In this document: one piece after another, positions 26,239 to 33,785 of the stretch
Layout: every line of letters begins with the position of its first letter
Numbering within the stretch: position 1 is the first letter of the stretch
Source of the DNA: DASYKT01 sp035995185
GTDB lineage: Bacteria; Acidobacteriota; Blastocatellia; Pyrinomonadales; Pyrinomonadaceae
Length of the DNA: 64,000 nt
Direction of reading: 5' to 3'
Assembly (NCBI GenBank): GCA_035995185.1
Contig: DASYKT010000005.1
Coordinates: 124,001-188,000 of the forward strand
The notes under the pieces: generated by a model
What the model was told of the DNA's origin: nothing
The model's database searches: none
Seen by the model: the letters and a program-made list of their open reading frames with translations, nothing else
Program-made: the position numbers and the translations under genes

Positions 26239-26829
26239 CCTGAAACGTTTTTGCAACGCTGTTTTGGGAATTTTGGAATTCAAAGAACGGCGGTCTAGTG
26301 ACGGCGGGAGACCGCGCGGGTAGAGAATATCTGAAGAAGCATTAAAGGTGAAGAACGGTTTTTGTCCGAGCGAGGATTTTTGTGTCATTAGCGGCAAAAA
26401 AGACTCGAAACCGCCAGCCTCACACGAAACACATGAAAAAGAATTTTCTCGGCAAAGGCACCGCGGAACACAAAGCGATCATCCCTTCCCAAAGTTTCAT
26501 ATGTTTCACATTATCAGGAATGCGACGCCGCTTCACCCCTTACCGGCAGTCCTGCTTAGGTAACTTTTTTTACGCGAAATATCATTTTAAATTTGGGTAG
26601 TGTCCTAATCTTGTGGTGTAAATGAGGCAGAACAAAAGAGTCGGTTTCGGAATAGATCAAAGATGATAGCTGATAGCTGAGAGATCCGATCTATGATCTA
26701 TGATCTATTATCTATTATCTATTTCGAAGGGTAATACCGTACCGACACTTAAAGGACCGGAACCCAAGAAAACACATGAAACAACACGGACAAAACAAAA
26801 GACCAGTTACCATCGCGTCGTGTTAATTT

Positions 26830-26975
26830 CAGCTCCGTTAGGAGCGGTATATTTATAGAATTGGCGGAGAAAAAGAATTGGTGAGCTCCTTTAGGAGCGG
26901 CAGATATGTCGTTCCTATGGAACTCATTTAATTTTTATACGCTGTTTCTACAAATATGACGTCCCTACAGGACTT
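26830..26975. repeat. Cluster of CTCC-TTAGGAGCGG elements
   Basis: AGCTCCGTTAGGAGCGG, GAGCTCCTTTAGGAGCGG, GTTCCTATGGAACT and GTCCCTACAGGACT are four short palindromes of the same style in 145 bases, separated by AT-rich text. Non-coding dispersed repeat. Confidence 0.7.
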
Positions 26976-27190
26976 ATCACAGCTAATTTAGCGCGAGCAA
27001 GTCGCGCTTGCCGGCAAGATGCCGGCGCTCCCAGGTTTACTGCAATATTTAATTTATCTGCTTTTATAATGAGCAGGCTTTAGAAGCAAAGCTTCTTTTT
27101 TTCGTCACCTATTTCCTCTGGGCGGTGTCTTTATAGTGACGTTTTTAATTTTGGAGCATCGAAAGAAAATCAAGCGGACACATTAACACC

Positions 27191-28339
27191 ATGGCGAAAG
27201 ATCTATTTAGGCTTTCAACCCGTTATAAAAGGCCCGGCCGGAAATTTTGGCTGACTGCAGGTTTGATCCTGGGTTTCTACACTTTTTTGGTGCTGCTTTT
27301 TCTCCCGCAGGTCTTTCTTTATTCCCTGGAATCGCCGAAAGCGCCGCCCTGGTATACTTTTGCCTGGCGGCTGGCGATCGCTCATTATTTATGGGCATTG
27401 CTGACGCCGCTTGTTTTTTGGCTCGGCGGCCGCCTGCCTATCGAGCGTGGAAAGCTGCTTCGTAATTTGAGCCTTCATTTTATCTTCAGCCTTCTTTTCG
27501 CCGCTTTTCATACCATCGCCTACCAGCACATTGCGGGTTTTTTTGACGGTGACGGTTTCGCCCAGGTCAACACCGCACTTTTTCGCAGCCGCGCGGTTTT
27601 TTTGAATTACGTGACCAACGGTTTTGTTTTCTATGCCGGGATCCTGGCCTTTAACCAGGCGGCAAATTACGCCGTTAAATATCGCGACCGTGAATTTCGC
27701 CTCCAGCAGGCAGAGCTGGCGGCTTTAAAGACACAGCTTCACCCGCACTTTTTATTTAACACGCTAAACGCCATCTCGGCGCTGGTGTATGTCTCGCCGC
27801 CCGCGGCCACCGCGACCATTTCGCAATTGAGCGATCTGCTGCGGCTGACGCTGCGCAACAATAAAGCCCAGGAAGTTACGCTCAAGGAAGAGCTGGATTT
27901 TCTGCGCAAATATCTTCAGATACAGCAAACGCTGCTGCAGGAGAGGCTGGAAATAATCTGGGGGATCGCGCCCGAAACCCTCGACGCACTGGTTCCGAAT
28001 ATGCTGCTGCAGCCGCTGGTGGAAAATTCCATCAGGCACGGCATTGCTCCCAGGGAAGACGGCGGGCGCATCGAAATTTTCTCGCGATATGCGGGCCGCG
28101 AGCTTTTGCTCGAGATCAGGGATAACGGGCCCGACCTTGTCTCGATCCCGCAAAACGGCCTCAGCGGGTCGGGTGGAATCGGCCATGGTGGAATTGGTTT
28201 GCTAAATTCCAGGATGCGTTTGAAACGCCTTTACGGTGAAGCGCAAAAATTCGAATCCGAGGCAGTGCCCGGCGGCGGCTGGCGCGTGAGCGTGATCATA
28301 CCTTTTCGCGAAAATACATTGGGAGGAAGCAGTAAGTGA
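27191..28339 (+). CDS. LytS/AlgZ-type sensor histidine kinase
   Basis: 382 residues. About four hydrophobic segments (residues 17-42, 55-76, 92-110, 138-152) make a short membrane sensor. Then comes the His_kinase domain with LHPHFLFNTLNAISAL (phosphoacceptor His) and the ATPase elements MLLQPLVENSIRHGIA and LLEIRDNGPD. The 3' end overlaps the response-regulator GTG by four bases, so they are translationally coupled. The signal is unknown. It faces the 3' end of the injection-system cluster. Confidence 0.93.
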   Translation: MAKDLFRLSTRYKRPGRKFWLTAGLILGFYTFLVLLFLPQVFLYSLESPKAPPWYTFAWRLAIAHYLWALLTPLVFWLGGRLPIERGKLLRNLSLHFIFSLLFAAFHTIAYQHIAGFFDGDGFAQVNTALFRSRAVFLNYVTNGFVFYAGILAFNQAANYAVKYRDREFRLQQAELAALKTQLHPHFLFNTLNAISALVYVSPPAATATISQLSDLLRLTLRNNKAQEVTLKEELDFLRKYLQIQQTLLQERLEIIWGIAPETLDALVPNMLLQPLVENSIRHGIAPREDGGRIEIFSRYAGRELLLEIRDNGPDLVSIPQNGLSGSGGIGHGGIGLLNSRMRLKRLYGEAQKFESEAVPGGGWRVSVIIPFRENTLGGSSK

Positions 28340-29097
28340 AGATCCGCACATTGATCGTTGACGATATGAAATTGGCGCGAACGCGTCTTAAACTCTCGCT
28401 GGCGCGCGACGCCGAGATCGAAGTCATCGGCGAATGCTCCAATGGCCGCCAGGCCGTGGCGGCGATCGGGCAGCTTGATCCGGAACTTGTTTTTCTTGAT
28501 ATCCAGATGCCGAAAATGAACGGCTTCGAGGTTGTCGAAGCGGTCGGGGCCGAACAAATGCCCGTGACGGTATTCGCCACTGCCTTTGACGAATTTGCCT
28601 TGCAGGCTTTTGAAGCGAACGCTCTCGATTACCTGTTAAAGCCGATCGATGAAGAGCGCCTGGCCAAAACCGTCGAGCGCGTCAAACGCCGGATCAGGCA
28701 AACCGGGCCGGGGCGTCTGGATGAGCGCTTACTGCAATTACTCGGGAGCATGCAAAATAAAACGGAATACCTCAAGCGCATTCCCGTCAAAACGGCGCAG
28801 CACACGGTTTTAGTATTAACGGAAGATATCGATTGGATCGGCAGCGCGGGAAATTATCTTGAGCTTCATGCCGGCCAGGATGTTTATCTGCTCCGCGAAC
28901 GGCTTCACCAGCTGGAGCAAAAGCTCGACCCCGAACATTTCATGCGAATTCATCGTTCGGTCATAGTCAATATCGATCGCATCAAGACCCTGCATCCTAT
29001 GTTCAACGGCGACCAGGTAATAGTTTTACAGGACGGGACAAAACTCAATCTCAGCCGCACCTATAACCAAAAACTTCTCGCGCGCATATCCGGTTAG
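28336..29097 (+). CDS. LytTR-family response regulator
   Basis: 253 residues from a GTG start overlapping the kinase stop. Receiver domain residues 1 to about 120 (TLIVDDMKLAR, phosphoacceptor Asp in LVFLDIQMP, the switch residues TVFATAFDEFALQAF and LKPIDEERL). The LytTR DNA-binding domain is residues about 150-253 (HTVLVLTEDIDWIGSAGNYLELH, FMRIHRSVIVNIDRI). Regulon not visible; LytTR sites were not identified with confidence. Confidence 0.94.
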   Translation: MKIRTLIVDDMKLARTRLKLSLARDAEIEVIGECSNGRQAVAAIGQLDPELVFLDIQMPKMNGFEVVEAVGAEQMPVTVFATAFDEFALQAFEANALDYLLKPIDEERLAKTVERVKRRIRQTGPGRLDERLLQLLGSMQNKTEYLKRIPVKTAQHTVLVLTEDIDWIGSAGNYLELHAGQDVYLLRERLHQLEQKLDPEHFMRIHRSVIVNIDRIKTLHPMFNGDQVIVLQDGTKLNLSRTYNQKLLARISG

Positions 29098-29167
29098 TTT
29101 ATTTTTCAATTCCAACTAGGGCGTGTGTAACCTTTAGTGTATTTCGTACGGTTCCCGCAGATCACTT

Positions 29168-31939
29168 TTAATCGAACTCAGCAATATGACGTTCGACGTC
29201 ACCACGAGTAACCTCCCGGCGCAATCCGGCCGGAACTCTTTCAAGAACCGTCCGTCTGAAATTTGTCCACCACCGGTGAACATCATCATGCACGAGCATT
29301 GGCATAGGCCGCCACAACTCAGAACTCTCCCGGCCGACAAACTCTAAGGGAGGTTCGTGATGCACCGTCCACGGCTCGCCGCTCTGCATAGGCCACCGAT
29401 GCTCTTGTCCTTCGATAGTAAATCGGCGAAAATCAACTCCCTCTTGCGCCGACCGCCGATTGATCATATCCATAGCGTCGCGAAAAGGTTCAGACCACTG
29501 ATTACGATCTTTCACTGCTTCCAGATACTGCCGGTACATATCATCGCCCGTTAAGATCCTTGCGCGGCCCAGCGAACGCGGCGAAGGGCCGAGATCCAGA
29601 TCCATGTGCGGCATTTCACCGACGTAATCGAAGAAAGAGCGTCTTTCGGCAAAATGTTGCTGAAATTCTTCGCGTCCCAGTAAATAATCCATCGGGCAGT
29701 AGAGAGAACCAATACGGCAAGCCGCTATTGCTTCGGGCAGCTGCCGCGCGCGGGCCGCCGCCAATTCAGCCTCCTCTGCCGCGCTCGTGGCCGGCCGCGA
29801 AGCCTCACCCGCCGCTTCTTCTGCGGTGCCCAGCGCCCGTCCCGTTCCTTCTCCACCCCGCGTGGCGTCGGCGGCGCCTTCGCCTAACCGGGCGGCTTCG
29901 GGCAGAGCTTCGGCGACGGCATGTTCGGCAACGGCGGTTTCGCGGGCGGCTGTCCCGACTCCGCGGCTGGTTAACAGCAGCCGGCGAAGCGCGGGAATAT
30001 GTTCGATGGCTTCCATGATCGCTCTGCCCAAAGCGCCGCTGACATGGGCGCCTTCGCCCAAAAGCGCCGAGCCGCGCGCCAGCCATTCCTCCGGCCCCAG
30101 AAACAGGGCCGCGACCTCAAAGATAATGCGCCCCATCACTTCGCCGACGGTTTCGCCTTTGCTAAACATGCCCCTGGTCATAAATTCGCCATTGAACCAG
30201 CGGCCTGACGCCCGGCCCGCGATCTCGCCAAGCTCTTCCCCGTGGACGAGCATGAACGCGGGGTCGGCGATCAAATTTCCGACCAATTCAACTATCGCTC
30301 CTCCGATCTCGCGCGCCCGTTGAAACTGCCGGATCTTGTTGCTTTGGTATCCTTCGGGATCCGTCGCGTAATTCCATGCTTCCTGTACGCCCATCCGCGT
30401 TAATCCGCCGATAGATGTGCTCTCCGCCAGCTCGAGGATCTGCACCAATCCGGCCAGCATGTCCCAGAGTCCCTTAGCCGCTCCGACCGGTACTCCCACG
30501 TTGACTCCGCTTATAAAATAGATCGGATGCGCTCTGATATCGGCGTCGAGACGTTGAAACACGTCACGCGGCAATTCGAGAATGGCGCCGGCTAAAAATC
30601 CCAACGTAAAACCCACCGCAAGACCCGGGTCGTCTCCGGCGTTGCCGTTCAACCCCGCGCGTTGAGATTCAGCTTGTCTTCTTGTTATCTCCCTCGATGC
30701 ATCAATGCCCAGGCGGCGGGCAAAGTATTCACTCTCGAGAGCGAGCAGGCGCGTATAACGTTCTCCGTCCTCGGAATTGAGCGGTTCAAATTGGTCGCTG
30801 ACCGGCGCATCCGGATTCATCGGAGGCAGATCAAGGGCTTCGCGCAATTGCGCTATCTCCAATTCCATCGCCGTGCCCGACATTGAAACGGTAGAAACGG
30901 CAGGAGTGCCGGCGGTACTGCTTTCGGCAGGTGAAGGAGCCTGATGAGTTGGAGAAGGCGCTGATGAAGTTTGTGGCCGGCTTCGTTCGCGCGTCACCGG
31001 TTCCGGACTTCGTGAAACCTGGGGCGCCCCGGCTTGCAAAGATCGCCAGGCGGAAATAACCCCGCTCCCGCTGCCAGCGCCGAATTGCTCGTCAAGCAGC
31101 AGCCTCAGCGGTTCATAATTGTCCGGGTCGGTTAGATCGAGGCCCGGTGCCGCGTCCTGCAATTGCCCGGCGACGCCTTGATCGCTAAAAACCCGCGGCA
31201 TACTTTCTATTACTCCGGCCAAACGGTCCAGCCGGGGGTCGCGGTAGCGGGCAATTCCGCGACGCGGCGCGTGTACCGCCACCGGATCGCCGTGCGCAAT
31301 ATTTGCCGCAAAGGCATCTCCGGCCAGGCGCGCTTCGGTTTCCGCCGGTGACATATCGGATTCAAAGCCATCGAACGAGTTGCCGCTGGAAGGTTGGAGC
31401 GTATGGGCGATCTCGTGGGCGAGCGTCTGTTGTGTTTCGGCGCGCGAAAGATCGCTTTGATCACGTGAAAGAAGAATATGAGGGCCGACGGCAAGGGCAT
31501 GGGCCCGGCTTTCGGCCGCGGCCGTCGCCGCCGGACCGTCGTCGTGCAGGCGAACATGGCCCAGATCGGCGCCGAAAAAGGATTCGGCTTTATTTTTTAG
31601 CGATGCGGGCAGCGCCTTACCGGGCCGGCTTGCCGCGGCCTCGACAGATTCGGGAACCCGCTTCGGAGCTTCACCGGAGGCTTTTCTTCGAACAGGCTGT
31701 CTCTCAGAGACCGCTCTACCGACATTGCCTTCTTCAAGTTTCGCTTTTTGTGAGGCTTTCGGTCCTGCCTGGCACGAGGGACATCCCCCGCCGCAGGCGC
31801 ACGATGCTTTGCGCTGTATCGTTAAGCCGTTGACATTATTCGATGCAGCAGAATTTTCAGGATACTTATCATGCGATCTTGCCCGAAAAAGAGTATTACC
31901 GGCATTTTTTGACTCTAACTTTAGAATTCGTTCCGCCAT
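29168..31939 (-). CDS. DUF4157 polymorphic toxin-like protein, candidate eCIS effector with HNH-like C-terminus
   Basis: 923 residues in modules. Residues 1-80: disordered leader with the cysteine cluster CACGGGCPSC (Cys47, 49, 53, 56). About 105-195: DUF4157 metallopeptidase-like domain with AHEIAH near residue 176. About 225-420: Pro/Ser/Ala-rich linker and helices. About 430-680: glycine- and alanine-rich hydrophobic helices of the pre-toxin type (VGVPVGAAKGLWDMLAGLVQIL). About 690-923: a C-terminal domain whose core is WTVHHEPPLEF...WRPMPMLVHDDVHRWW, an HNH/endonuclease-VII-like arrangement of histidines. DUF4157 proteins are known neighbours and cargo of eCIS. I infer a nuclease toxin; the catalytic assignment is tentative. 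Last gene of the cluster. Confidence 0.8.
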   Translation of the reverse strand: MAERILKLESKNAGNTLFRARSHDKYPENSAASNNVNGLTIQRKASCACGGGCPSCQAGPKASQKAKLEEGNVGRAVSERQPVRRKASGEAPKRVPESVEAAASRPGKALPASLKNKAESFFGADLGHVRLHDDGPAATAAAESRAHALAVGPHILLSRDQSDLSRAETQQTLAHEIAHTLQPSSGNSFDGFESDMSPAETEARLAGDAFAANIAHGDPVAVHAPRRGIARYRDPRLDRLAGVIESMPRVFSDQGVAGQLQDAAPGLDLTDPDNYEPLRLLLDEQFGAGSGSGVISAWRSLQAGAPQVSRSPEPVTRERSRPQTSSAPSPTHQAPSPAESSTAGTPAVSTVSMSGTAMELEIAQLREALDLPPMNPDAPVSDQFEPLNSEDGERYTRLLALESEYFARRLGIDASREITRRQAESQRAGLNGNAGDDPGLAVGFTLGFLAGAILELPRDVFQRLDADIRAHPIYFISGVNVGVPVGAAKGLWDMLAGLVQILELAESTSIGGLTRMGVQEAWNYATDPEGYQSNKIRQFQRAREIGGAIVELVGNLIADPAFMLVHGEELGEIAGRASGRWFNGEFMTRGMFSKGETVGEVMGRIIFEVAALFLGPEEWLARGSALLGEGAHVSGALGRAIMEAIEHIPALRRLLLTSRGVGTAARETAVAEHAVAEALPEAARLGEGAADATRGGEGTGRALGTAEEAAGEASRPATSAAEEAELAAARARQLPEAIAACRIGSLYCPMDYLLGREEFQQHFAERRSFFDYVGEMPHMDLDLGPSPRSLGRARILTGDDMYRQYLEAVKDRNQWSEPFRDAMDMINRRSAQEGVDFRRFTIEGQEHRWPMQSGEPWTVHHEPPLEFVGRESSELWRPMPMLVHDDVHRWWTNFRRTVLERVPAGLRREVTRGDVERHIAEFD

Positions 31940-32080
31940 TTTCCTGCCAGTACTTTAGTTTTGGATATAATGTTTTTCTGAACATCTCTCAATAAATCAA
32001 TTTTTTTAAATAAGCATTACAAATATCGTGATCATTTTGAAAAAGAACTAAGAAGAATACAAATATCTTTTCTTAAATAT

Positions 32081-32581
32081 TTATGGATAGAGTTTGTTCA
32101 CTTCAATATCTACCTCCTCTACTGCATCAAAGGGAATTCCTTTGTTCGAAAAAATTTTGTGCAAATTTTGTTTTTCATCTTCCATAAAATGGAACAATAA
32201 AAAAGTTCCATAATCTCCGCTTCTTAAGATCGTACTTCCATCTTCAGCAAGTAATCTTAAACTTTTTATATAATTAAAAAATAAATCAGTCTTAATTTGA
32301 GCATCTGAAGAAAATGCTTTCAAAACGAATTGTTTCTTGCCTTCATCTAACTTACCTTCACAAACTGAATAGCCGCTGGAATCGTTTTCCTGCTCCATTA
32401 ATTCAGGAAAAGCCTGATAAAATATATTTCTGTTATCATCTTTTTCCAATTCCTCCTTGTCGAATTGAATTTTAAAAGTTTTACTGGCGCCTAAGGCTAT
32501 TTCGAGCACAATTTTTTTTGACTCCTGTTTTTTCAGCGGATCAAGTGTAAACTCATCGTGGTCTGTATTTAAGTAATTCAT
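32081..32581 (-). CDS. Unknown protein between the two DUF4157 genes
   Basis: 166 residues, acidic, no signal peptide or membrane segment. Starts MNYLNTDHDEFTLDPLKKQESK; beta-rich centre (KKIVLEIALGASKTFKIQFD), then helices, ending FDAVEEVDIEVNKLYP. The start is 10 bp after the stop of the 375-residue DUF4157 gene, so they are co-transcribed. Base composition is visibly AT-rich compared with the cluster's structural genes. It could be a chaperone, a partner or an immunity-like protein; nothing in the sequence decides. Confidence 0.65.
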   Translation of the reverse strand: MNYLNTDHDEFTLDPLKKQESKKIVLEIALGASKTFKIQFDKEELEKDDNRNIFYQAFPELMEQENDSSGYSVCEGKLDEGKKQFVLKAFSSDAQIKTDLFFNYIKSLRLLAEDGSTILRSGDYGTFLLFHFMEDEKQNLHKIFSNKGIPFDAVEEVDIEVNKLYP

Positions 32582-32591
32582 ATTTAAGTAA

Positions 32592-33719
32592 TCATGCTAA
32601 AACTAAAGCTAATACCAACACAAGGGCCGCCATGATAGCTTCCGCTATCAGGTATATCAGGTATGATGCGATAAGTATAAGCGCTAAAATAGCCAGAGCT
32701 TCCAACACTTGTCCGAGCTTTTCTTTTATCCATTCCTTAATTTCTTCCATAGACTCCTCTAATTCCTGTCTAGAGGCATAACATTTCATTTCACAAAAAC
32801 GGGAAACGCTCTCATAAAAGAAAACACACATCTGACCAAGCTTATTGGTGGTAACGCCTATGTGTACATTGAATAATTGAGTATGAGGGCTCTTTTTGAT
32901 CAATTTAGCTCCAACATGAGGAACATAGGCTTTCACGCATCCCCCGACAAAATCACCATCATCCACATCGAGAATCAGCATAAGGTCTCCAGGCAAATTT
33001 GTAATATCCTTCCAAATTACTTTTCTTGCAATTTGGTCCTGTGCCGAATGTGTTATTGGTCCTCCATAACTAATGTTGTCTGAATCCGGTTGCGAAATTC
33101 TTTCCGGTCTTTGTTGAACAACATGTGTCAATTCATGCGCCAGCAATCTTTTTCCCGAATCGGAATTTGTATTGTATTGCCCTGAGTTAAAAACAACATG
33201 GTTACCTGATGTGTAGGCAAGCGCATTAACTGAACTTGCACTTTTAGCGGCTTGATCATTGTCGTGAATTCTTACGTTGCTGAAATCGTAATTGAAACGA
33301 GGCTCCATATATGCGCGCGTATCCGCATCCAAAGGCTTGCCGTCCGTACTTAAAGCATCCGGCACGATCGGAGACGCAAAAGAAATTGAATCACTTTGGA
33401 TCTTTTTCCTTTGTACGGAATTTTTTATTGGAGAAAGTCTGCTGGAACCCGGCGTTTCCATCCGCATTACCTTATCAGCCATCCCATCGGCTTCTTTTTC
33501 GTACGCGTCATCCGGCTGGCTGATCGACAAGTTTGAACTTTTCGCCTGGCAGGACGGACACCCGCCGCCGCAGGCGCAGGAGGCCTTGCGCTGGATGGAT
33601 AAACCCGAAGAAGCAGGAGTATAAGGAAGCGGCGCAATTTCTTCAGGCTTTCGGCCGTAAGCAGGATGGTATTCTTTTTTGTTTTCCGCGCTGCGGATAG
33701 ACGATGCAAAGATATCCAT
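32592..33719 (-). CDS. DUF4157 protein with hydrophobic C-terminus, candidate eCIS cargo
   Basis: 375 residues. The leader holds the same motif as the larger DUF4157 protein, IQRKASCACGGGCPSCQA (Cys48, 50, 54, 57). DUF4157 domain about residues 120-205 (FDFSNVRIHD-like NYDFSNVRIHDNDQAAKSA, then LLAHELTHVVQQ with the HELTH metal motif at 195-199). Residues about 235-325 are a different domain with a cysteine pair (CEMKCYAS). The final 35 residues are almost purely hydrophobic (ILALILIASYLIYLIAEAIM), suggesting membrane insertion. The composition is AT-rich, unlike the tail genes upstream. Probable effector; activity unknown. Confidence 0.78.
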   Translation of the reverse strand: MDIFASSIRSAENKKEYHPAYGRKPEEIAPLPYTPASSGLSIQRKASCACGGGCPSCQAKSSNLSISQPDDAYEKEADGMADKVMRMETPGSSRLSPIKNSVQRKKIQSDSISFASPIVPDALSTDGKPLDADTRAYMEPRFNYDFSNVRIHDNDQAAKSASSVNALAYTSGNHVVFNSGQYNTNSDSGKRLLAHELTHVVQQRPERISQPDSDNISYGGPITHSAQDQIARKVIWKDITNLPGDLMLILDVDDGDFVGGCVKAYVPHVGAKLIKKSPHTQLFNVHIGVTTNKLGQMCVFFYESVSRFCEMKCYASRQELEESMEEIKEWIKEKLGQVLEALAILALILIASYLIYLIAEAIMAALVLVLALVLA

Positions 33720-33785
33720 ATTCGTTAGCCTCCTTTATATAATAACGATCGGTCTGCTTTTATTAACAGCAAAGCCGGACCGACG

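Larger units (their letters stand above)
25980..27190. other. 1.2-kb gene-free, repeat-rich spacer
   Basis: No ORF here looks like a gene. The contents are dispersed repeats: a TTCGTG palindrome (26063-26135), a GTTTCAC/GTGAAAC hairpin (26198-26238), half-copies containing CACACGAAACAC and GGCACCGCGGAACAC (about 26419-26475), a tandem ATCTATGATCTATT-like run (about 26688-26723), GAGCTCC/TAGGAGCGG elements (26830-26975) and a CTTGCCGGCAAGATGCCGGC palindrome (about 27005-27027). The last roughly 60 bases must hold the promoter and leader of the kinase gene. Confidence 0.75.

Noticed and set aside
26348..26600. Small open frames in the repeat-rich spacer
   Set aside because: They are built from dispersed intergenic repeats, have no ribosome-binding site and no protein-like composition.
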